A stretch of 64,000 bases of DNA from Unio delphinus (Eukaryota; Mollusca; Bivalvia; Unionida; Unionidae), in assembly GCA_029339505.1 (NCBI GenBank), contig JAQISU010000163.1, positions 3,612,001-3,676,000 on the forward strand. The letters run 5' to 3'. Below are positions 54,897-64,000 of the stretch, in pieces; position 1 is the stretch's first letter; the number at the start of each line of letters is the position of its first letter. The notes beneath the pieces are model-generated. The model did no database searches. It was not told the DNA's origin and was given only the letters and a program-made list of their open reading frames with translations. The position numbers and the translations under genes are program-made.

Positions 54897-57465
54897 TGTA
54901 CCAATTATATTGTAGTACTTCTCCTAAGTTTTATGGGGATACGGTTGTATTAGAAAACCCTCAGTATCATTTTTAACCGGAAATGCGTGTCAATTTTCTC
55001 CTTTGGTCACTATGAAGGGGCAAATGTCAGGAGATCTATTAATTAATCATTAGTTGTGGCCAGATAACCATTAGTTAGATTTATGGAGACACGCCGTGTC
55101 AACGGGGGAGGGGGGGGTTCTGTATAGTAGGATGCGACCGTTGTACTAATTAAACCTTGTTTACTCAGCAACCAGACTGACTGCAAGCGACATTTTAACG
55201 TTTCATTTCTCACGAAAAGTGTCAGAATTGAGAAAACGCAGATTCTGTTACTTAAAACAAACATGTCATATTGACCATGACGTAAGTGACTTATAGAGAA
55301 AAGTTGGAGAAAATACATTTGATTCTGATTGGTCACGGTTAAAAAAGGGGTGTGTTTTCACACGAAAATTCGTAGAACATAATATTGGCCTAGCCAATTC
55401 AGAAATTAGTCTTAAAATTGCTCTGTGAGAGAACCAGCGGTAGAATTATTTAGTAAATGCTCCGGACGTTATTTGAGAGAAATAGGTCGGTTAAGAAATC
55501 GTGGTCCAGAAAAAAACCGCCAAACTAAGGGAGGGAGACACCAAAAACACAAAGGGAGAAAATAGCTTTTTTTTGGAAGATCGTGAAGTTACGTGAATAG
55601 CGACGTACACTTTGGAAAAAAGAATTAGGAAACTTTAAAACGCACGATACGGTGTACAAATCCTGAATCGAGCGGAAACATCCACGGGTGCAGAGTATCT
55701 AGAGATTGGACGTTTACAGTGACTTCTTGAAACAACATTGAATTGAACAGTGAACGGGGTTCGAGAAATAGCAGGTTATGAAAATCAACAAAGCCTTGAA
55801 TTCGATTGTACCACTCGATCCTATGATGATTTAAAACTATCAGTAATAGAACGGCTAATTTGTTTATATCTATTTCAAATCTTATTGTAATTCAGTGAAA
55901 GTTTTATTTCTTAACCGCGTGTATACCTAATGAAAGGAAGTTTCATAATTGTGTATGTAATTGATCATTTACGGGGGCTCGTAGTTGTTTGTTCAATATA
56001 CCTTCTCAGTTTACTCTATCTATTCTCATACTCGAACCGGGCAATTATATCGACGGCGGTCATCTCTTTGATAACGAGGATCAAAAGGGAGTGGGTTATA
56101 GTTGTTAATATATGTTGTACAAAACCCCTTGACAAAAAGGGACTTAACACGTACTCTTTGACAAGTGGGGCTTGTACAATACTATACGAATAACGCTCAT
56201 AATCCGCCAGTAACCTGACAATCACCTGGTAGAGGCAGCAGTCACCTAGTCTGACGTTTTATCAATAAAGTACAAAGAAGTCTGTGACAATACGACATCA
56301 CTTTATTAGTATAATAAACATACATTAAGGTATTTGATTGCATGATACTGACACCTTTATACTTGCATCTTCACAGATGGGATGAGATTTTATGTTTAAG
56401 AGAGTTGTATGTTTGTAGACCAAGACCCCAGGCGCGAGCCCCCCTGTAAAAGACCTGCAGCCACAGCACCCACCCCTCGCCGTTGTAGCATCCATACCTC
56501 ACCCCCACATAAATATTTTATTTTCCCTTTTTAAAAAAATTAATATTGTGACAAAATGTTTGCAAAATCACAACTATGCAACTGCAAAAAAAAAACAATT
56601 TTATACGGATCTGTAGTTAACTTCTCACATGAAATATTAGGGAAATATTTTATATAACATTAATCTTAATAAATCCCAATACAGAGGCATTTAAAAGTAA
56701 TACATACATGGATTGTCTTGTTAGATTCCTTATATATTTATTTTGAAAAGTAAGGAGGCAGAGGTTACCAAATTTTGTATTGAACATTGTAAATTTGGGA
56801 GCAATTTAATCTGCAAATTCTGGATTGGCCGAGGCACATTTCACCAAACTATCCATTGATACACCACATACATTTGTAAATTATCTCTCAAGAAAAAATC
56901 TTGTTATATTCTCTAGTGGCTACTTCAGTAATATCAAATCATACCATTACCAGATTTGCTTCAATATATATTTACATTATGCACCAAAAGTTTACGTTTT
57001 GGAGATTTTTCTATATCTTGCCGGCAATAAAATACATTGTTTGCAATTGCAATTAACAAACCATGAAAAGTAGAATACTTGTATTTGCTGATTTGTTGTT
57101 TCTGATGCTTCGACCTTCTCCCAAAAAAATACCATTTAGTAAATCAGATGAAATTTAAAAGTTGTGTTGCTATCCATAGTTATTGCACCAAGCCATAGTT
57201 ATTGCACCAACTGTATCAAATGTAATAATTTAATTCTTTACTCGTATATTTGCGTCTCCATAAATGTATTTACTATTTACGTGATTTATGTCTACAAAGT
57301 GTACATGTAACAGGATTGACCTGAATGGACTGCTTTGATCAAATGAAACAAAAAAATATGATGAAAGATATAATTTTATGGAATGGATTACATTCAGTTA
57401 CTCTATCCAAACATTTACAAATAAGAAAACAAAAACAAATGGCTCATATAAAAATGTCTTGATGG
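54897..57465. other. No gene recognised
   Basis: AT-rich sequence with a G-run at 55109-55120 and no supported coding region. Confidence 0.5.
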
Positions 57466-57570
57466 CAAGATTCAGACAACCTAGTGTAATTTCCTTCAAC
57501 GAAAGTGAGATTCAGATATCCTTCTGTAATTTCTTACAATCAAAACGAGATTCAGATAATCTTCTGTAAA
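57466..57570. repeat. 40-bp tandem repeat, three diverged copies
   Basis: GATTCAGA starts at 57469, 57509 and 57549 with similar following sequence. Confidence 0.75.
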
Positions 57571-58149
57571 TCAAAATAAGAATTTAAAGAAATATCATGT
57601 AATCAAAATGACCCACATTACTCCATTGAAACAATAATCAATTGGAACAAAACATGACTCATTTGTATAGCCGTACGATTCATAAATATTTGTTAAAACT
57701 TGCAAATGTGTCCAGGGAAAAACGACAGTTATCCGGAATTTAGCAATACATGTATCGGCCACGCACACCCTTCATGGGTCCGCCAGGATTACAGGTTTAC
57801 AAATTAGCGGTTTCGTCTTTGTATGTTCTTGCTTAGAACAACATCTTCTATATCCATATCGACGCACAGACATCATGTTAAATCCGCACACAGAGACGGC
57901 CAGATATCCCGTGAAACCCGCACACATACGTACGGACAGCTGCAGACAGCTACAAAGAAACCGAACTGGTCATAATATCAAGTACAGAAAATAAATATAT
58001 TGCAGCTTGTAAAAAACAAAGTTCACAGCATTTCAAGTCTGCGTAGTAGTAAATGCATTATTGCACGATATGCTTCAGGTATCAAATAAAATACAAATGA
58101 AACACTTACCCCTATTGCTGAATCGAAAATGGAGCACGTTCACTCCTTG

Positions 58150-58220
58150 ACAATATCCAAAGACCGGTGTATCAGGTAAACAAAATATCCAAAGACCGGT
58201 GTATCAGGTAAACAAAATAC
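58150..58220. repeat. 33-bp tandem duplication
   Basis: ATCCAAAGACCGGTGTATCA plus GGTAAACAAAAT is present twice in direct succession. Confidence 0.9.
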
Positions 58221-59649
58221 TTCCTTTAAATCCACATGAAAGCGAGTAATAGTCAAGGTGAAATACCCGTCTATACCGTGCTTTTATTGTCACGCGCCGC
58301 AAGCGATCTACGAGATACATGCTAGTTCAACAGCTTAACTAGAAAAATATGTATACACTCTAGGTAACGTTGTACGTATATACAATGAGAAATTATCGAA
58401 TTATTCTAAGGCGTAACCAAGTTATTTCTTGCCTTAATATGTGACAGTACATGTATCGGTTAACTAACAATTTGAAGGTGATATACAGACGTACAATCTA
58501 CCATCCGTTATAAATTCCATGGATGCGTGGTACGCATTAGTAACGTCATATATTTTCTATGTGCTGAATCTTCTAGAATTTCTTTCTTTTTAAAATTTCA
58601 TTTGGTACAAGTCTGAATTAATAAATGTTCCGGTGTTTAGTATGACATTTTGACGGACTTCATAGACATATACAAACTTGTTGTTTATAGTATAAATTCA
58701 GTAATTTAAAAACTGTTTTGATCACTGTCATTGGTCTTATCAGCTGATATGATGAGCAAACCATGTTTATGGTTATCAAATGATTAGTTCATACTTATTT
58801 TCGTCCTTTTAGCAACGTATTTACAAAGTATTCCTTTCATTAATTATAATCTATCGGCACATTTGCCCAATGGTAATCCGTTCTTACAAAGTTCATCAGT
58901 TTATCGATAACATTCTCTTGTTCTGTTGATACAGATGTCTAATTCGAGTTCCCTTCCATGTTCTGGCTGTTGGCCTGATCCGATCTTGATTTGGATTGTA
59001 GTCTTGCTCAGCCATTCGGCTGCCATTTGAGTTCTACTGAGGCCGTGTTCGGCCATTTGGTTGGCATTGGATCAAAGTATTTCGTTTTTTACATCAATGC
59101 CAGCAGGATTTATTCTGATAGGTTCGTCAAGAGTATCAACATGCAGGCCACACCGTTTCGTTGTTTCGATTTGTTCAGGTCAGGAATTCAGTTCTTACAC
59201 TCCAGGTCTGACACTTGATGTATATATGAAATTTCTTATCAAATGATTCACATTCAGGCGCTTTCCTTATATTTGATTTAGTTCTGTCAGCAATTCAGGT
59301 GCTAACAGTTCTCGATAATTGTTGCACAAAATGTATTTGGGAATCATCGCACTGATTATTTTGTCGACACTGCGTCAAATTTCTCTCGCGGTTGAACAAA
59401 TTGAGTAGCAATGTGCCAATTTGAACTTTTCCCTGAAATCAAAGATGATGCTTGAAGTGACTTAACACTTGTTAAAAACTCTAAACTGTTGACAAACTTG
59501 TACAACATTTTTGGTCTATTGTAAGGTTGTACTAGATCAGTTTCATTTTTAATAATGAATTAGTAAGGATTTAGCATGGAGTTAGACCGTTTCATGTTTT
59601 CTGATTAATATGCCAGGAAAGTATAAAATATTTGTGGTAAATTTCACGA
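58221..59649. other. No gene recognised
   Basis: Frames near 58991-59246 have no recognisable domain. Confidence 0.5.
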
Positions 59650-60150
59650 AAGGCAATCACTTTCTCTGTGCGCACCACACACTAACATGTGTGAGGTCAA
59701 AAAGGTCAATATGTTTGGATAGGTATATCCATACAATAAAAAGTTGATGCAACGCACCTCAAATTTATACAAATCTTTAAAATGTCCGAAGGCCGTGCTT
59801 GGAACATCTTGTGCTCATAGTGCAAACACAAGCCATTCCCCTGGGTGATAATTTGGAAACAAAGTATATACTTAATAGTTTGATGCTGTTCAAAACAGTT
59901 GCCATCCAATCAGTTTTTAGATATTCTACTTGCCTTGAACCAACGTTTCTACTGCTATTAGTAGCTTGCTCTGCTTCCTAGCCGACTATTGGTATTTCAC
60001 TGGCTACATACTGTGCACATGATGTGTACATGCCTAATATCAATTTCAAAAATTACACAAGTCGGAAATACCAAATGAACAAATATGTCGATAACTTTAA
60101 ATATTACACAATAATAGCTCAAAAAGTCACACAATACCCTTAAATTTAAA
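59650..60150 (-). mobile_element. Old diverged copy of the 642-bp element
   Basis: On the minus strand the order of segments matches copy 1: a CCTTAAGGG-like start region, TTGAGCTATTATTGTG, CCAATAGTCGGCTAGGAAG, GGTTCAAGGCAAGTAGAATA, and CACTATGAGCACAAGATG. Identity is clearly lower than between copies 1 and 2, and the terminal repeats are not intact. Confidence 0.75.
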
Positions 60151-61649
60151 ACTGAATTTAAAAACAATAGTGTTAAAAATTGAAAAGTCTCCGTGATAAA
60201 CTGACGTTAAATCACAGGATCTTCATGATTGCAACAATGACATCAACAATAAAGGACAAGAGAAGCTTCATTTAGCACAGATAGTTGAAACAAAATTCGT
60301 CTATCACATCTTACCTACATCAGTTAACATTACATAATGATATCATCTTGTGCCCATAAAGTAATTATCATTTTATTTGCTTTGTTACATTATCCACAAT
60401 AGTATTTGTTTATGCAAGTCAGAATTGTAGCATCAATAACCATTCTAAATTCCTTTATCGAATTCTGGTTTCGTTACGGTAGAGTAGTAAGTTGGAATGT
60501 CATAACGGTATGAAAACAATTATTTTATATAGTTGATTTGTGTGGTACACAGGAAACGGTGGGGATGTTGATTCTTTAGCAAACACTCCTAAAGTTATAT
60601 TGATATGTTCCTAGCTTACTGACATACATTTAAAACATCATACGGTTTACAGCTTTTGGAAATCTTTAAAACATTTTTGATAGTTTCTCCGACAGGAAGA
60701 CCTTAAGAAGGACGTACAGATAGACAGAGTCTGTCATTTCACCTAAGCACGTGCCAGGCGTAGTAAGTATGTCACTTCATTCTTCTAATTATCGATATTT
60801 AAATTTATATAAAGGTTTTATGATATCCATTTAACTGGAGCTGAGAAACCCAGCAAACATATATGATAACATCATTTTCAGCTCTCAATTTAAAATCTTG
60901 CATTCATTTGTCATCGCCTTTCTACATAAGTCTCTGTAAATATATTGTATTAAGTACACGCACCTATCAATATCTGAAAATTAATTAAAGGTTTCCTCTT
61001 GACAAAGCTGTATCAGGTGGCATTATATCAATATTCTGTATATTGTTTCGACCCTTTAATTTAAACCAAAAACAGGAAAGTTGCGAAGACCAACAAGTTT
61101 ATTAAAAATCAATACACAATTTATATTCTTAGAATTAACAATAACAGTATATAACGAACTTGTTGTGAATTGAATCCCATGAGTCCTAAATGATATGTCA
61201 CATGTCTAAATGTATAAAGTTAAAATTGAATTCCATTGATTTTCTAAGTAAATTCCAATATTCAATTTGTTGATGACCCTGTATTCGCAAATGTGCTAAT
61301 GTGTTAATGGCCTAGAACGTGGCAATGTGCTGACAGCCTTTTGAAGTATCACAATATTAAAATCAAAAGTGTTCTTTTCTGAATTCACTAAATTTCCAAA
61401 TTAAAGTTTCAGTTTATTGCGCAGTTTATAATGCCACTGAATACTAATTTGAACAAGTCCAACCAAAGTAAAAGCTATACTCAATAACAAGACTGATTCA
61501 GCTTTAAGTATAAAGTTAAGAATGAGTAACATTTTAAGTAAAAAGGATTATATAAACAGCTAAGACACAATAATAGAGCCAGAAAGAGGATCCTCTATGA
61601 ATCATTAGAAATTTTCAAATGTTCAGGAATTTCTAACTAAAGATCATCA
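60151..61649. other. No gene recognised
   Basis: AT-rich host sequence leading into the LINE copy. Confidence 0.5.
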
Positions 61650-62849
61650 GCCTTACTGTGGTTCGAGTTCTACTTTGTCAACAGGACAAATATTGTATCT
61701 GCAAATAGAATACACTCCAGCCCAGTTGATCTATGCTGTGGTGTTCCACAGGGATCTGTTCTAGGACCTGTTCTCTTCATTCTGTACACTCAGCCGCTCT
61801 CAAGTGTCATAGATCATCACCCAGTGTCGCACCAAATGTACGCTGATGACACCCAAATATACAAGTCTAGCCACCCAACTCAAGTTGATGCTACCATCCA
61901 TGGATTAGAGAAGTGCATTTCTGATGTGAAATCATAGATGATTTGTAAGAAGCTGCAGATGAATGATGATAAAACTGAGGCCATGCTGATCACAGCAAAA
62001 GTAATTTCTCATTCACATCCTCAAACAATATATATCAGCAACACCAACATTAAATTCACACAGTCAGTACGAAACCGAGGTGTTACTCTAGACAGTACTC
62101 TCACATTGCACCAACATGTCATGAATATATTCAAGGCTGCACATCTTGAGCTGAGACGCATCAGCTCCATTCGCAAATGTCCTTCAGTTGATGCCACTAA
62201 ACCACGTGTGTTCAGTACGTTTTTAAGCCTGGACTATTGTAACTCAATTATGTCAAGTTTCGTCTTAATTTCTACTCCAGAAACTTCACAAAGTTCCAAA
62301 CACAGCCGCTCGGATCATCTTTAGAGAACCACGATCATCGCACACCTCTCTGCTGATCTGTACCCTACACTGGCTATCCACTCGATCCAGAACAAAACAC
62401 AAAATTTGTTCTCTGTGCTACGTTTTACTAATGGACTCTTGTCCAACATACTTATCTGGCTTCAACCATATGTACACATCAGCAAGATACTTACGCTCCT
62501 CTTCTGACAATCGCATGCTCAGTATTCCCACTATGAAAGTGAAGTCATATGGGCAACGTTATTTTGCATATCGGCGCTCAGCAACGTGGAACCAATTGCC
62601 CGTTGACACTGGACACAACGACACAGTGATGCCTTTTAAAAGTGCTCTTAACACTCACCTTTTTGGGACTGCAAGAACAAACATAAAGACCAAATAATGT
62701 TTCCTACCTTAAATATTTTCAGCATTTTGCATGTTTTCTAATTTCATGGTGTTTCTTATTTGTTGGTTTTTTTTTGTAGTCACATCAATATAGATCTTGT
62801 AAGTCACTTAGAGCTTATAAAGATTAGGCGCTATTCAAAGTCCTCATTA

Positions 62850-62906
<57 letters not shown>

Positions 62907-62912
62907 GCCTGC
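61650..62912 (+). mobile_element. CR1/L2-like LINE relic, 3' part with (ATT)n tail
   Basis: Reverse transcriptase part: GVPQGSVLGPVLFILYTQPL (about 61740-61800), then MYADDTQIYKSSHPTQVDAT with an intact YADD. A stop codon interrupts at about 61936, and the frame resumes with MNDDKTEAML and a thumb region (nt 61938-62324). A C-terminal region follows (62431-62697). The (ATT)n tail is at 62846-62907. Same family as the minus-strand copy at 48838. Confidence 0.88.
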
Positions 62913-62968
62913 ATAGGTAGCTTGTATGCAATTGTCATTCTTGCACCGTGTGTTTTTAATCTTTAGTG

Positions 62969-63786
62969 TGTTACGTATATTTGATTTAAATAATTTATTT
63001 ATTTTTATCAGATTAAAATTTGACATTTTTGGGTTTAAAATTCATTAGTTGGGAGATGTATTTTTCTAGAAGGTGGGGTCATCTGTAAACACCAGGTGTT
63101 GACCTTACTTAAAGACAGGTAAACATCAGATGTTGACCTCATTTCCGACCTGGTTTCAGAGTGATAAACAGGCTTTAAAAATGATTGGTTGATTCCAAGG
63201 ACATAGCTGGCTCTCGTGTGGTGAGTGCGTGACTTTGGGAGCGTGGGTTCTTTCTAAGAGTTTCTGGAAAATCACGTGACCACTTCCTGTTTACCTAAAA
63301 CAGGCATTTAAATTATTGTTTGGGGAGAAAACAGTCAGTAGAAGTCTGGGTTTTAGAATACAAAAATGTGTGTTATTGTTTGAGTTATTATAAATTACCT
63401 TGTGGGGTAAATTATTTCAATTCGTTTGGATCAAGAGGAATTTATAGTGTTATTTATCTGGAAATTACTTGTGCTCATTTGAATTATCATAAAACTAAAA
63501 CTGACTTCATCACGTGACATCGTCGTCCATCTTGGATTACATCGTCAAGATTCGAACCGGGAACTATTAGGACATTTTATTATCAGGACTCTTGCAATTC
63601 CACTAGTGGATTATATTGTGAATTCTTTTTGGATTAATTTTTGGACTTGATTCTCTAAAACCGTAAGTTTATTTATTTTCTTTCATGAAAATATTTGTAC
63701 TCAATAAATTGTTTGTTAATTTTTTACAAGTTTGTTATTTTCACTTCTTTCTATGTTGCTGCTTATTCGAGCCTAAGCACGTAACA
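62969..63786 (+). mobile_element. Solo LTR of an LTR retrotransposon
   Basis: An 818-bp stretch starts TGTTACGTA and ends GCACGTAACA, so the ends form the 7-bp inverted pair TGTTACG/CGTAACA with TG...CA. It is flanked by a 4-bp direct duplication AGTG (62965-62968 and 63787-63790). AATAAA at about 63702 is a plausible polyadenylation signal. No internal coding region is present, so it is a solo LTR, probably of a Ty3/Gypsy-like element. Orientation follows the polyadenylation signal. Confidence 0.85.
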
Positions 63787-64000
63787 AGTGTCTCTTCAAA
63801 CCTTTGACTATAACTTCTAGAGGCATTTCCTGTCGTTTAAGTGTATTCTTCTGTTTTCTTCTTTATTCGTTTCATAATAGGTGTTGGTTCTCTAATTATG
63901 ATGCATTTGAATTTCTTCGAACTTCAAGATTGGTTTGCTTCTCTTTGGCCGTAATATATAATTGTCCTGGTAGAATTTGCGCATCTGCATTATATCAAAG

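Overview
The window is metazoan nuclear DNA, most likely from a mollusc. It is AT-rich and full of microsatellites. It carries tRNA-derived SINEs, CR1/L2-like LINE fragments and a solo LTR, and I find no convincing host protein-coding gene. The first quarter is different: about 16 kb of compact, intron-free, less AT-rich sequence with every gene on the plus strand. This is the right-hand part of a Maverick/Polinton element (an adintovirus-like endogenous DNA virus). The left end lies outside the window. The species call rests only on the repeat style and is an inference.

Polinton layout. The 3' part of a protein-primed family B DNA polymerase (1-2141, with one frame break at an A7 run) is followed by a BIR-domain (IAP-like) protein and four small unknown proteins. 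A polyadenylation signal at 3987 closes this block. The morphogenesis block then has a packaging ATPase (4068), three Lys/Arg-rich core-type proteins, a Pro-rich conserved protein, a DDE integrase with a chromodomain (7369), a two-helix membrane protein, a penton-like minor capsid protein, a pVI-like protein, the double-jelly-roll major capsid protein (10285), a small Cys/His protein and an adenain-like protease (12194). Many of these genes have a TATAAAA box just upstream. Almost all frames are intact, so the element looks young.

The most striking part is the accessory cluster at 12.98-15.72 kb. Three small genes for charged, coiled-coil-like proteins share one upstream promoter module (GGGGTGTTT..., a TCACGTCC core, then TATATA about 55-62 nt before the ATG). 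Each ends in a replication-dependent histone-type 3' end: a 6-bp stem with a 4-nt loop, an ACCCA-like flank, and a purine-rich GAAAAGA downstream element. These genes are not histones. The arrangement suggests that a mobile virus-like element uses the host SLBP/U7 pathway to make poly(A)-less mRNAs tied to S phase. I do not know of a description of this.

The element ends in minisatellites: seven 68-69 bp units at 14.5-14.96 kb and a 35/43-bp array at 15.8-16.05 kb, probably inside or next to the right terminal inverted repeat. From about 16.1 kb to the end the sequence is host DNA with transposon debris. This includes two nearly identical 642-bp elements with terminal inverted repeats that flank a 1.9-kb segment with an HNH-like reading frame (44.3-47.5 kb), an older third copy near 60 kb, two relics of one LINE family on opposite strands (49-50 kb and 62 kb), and a solo LTR with a 4-bp target duplication (62969-63786).
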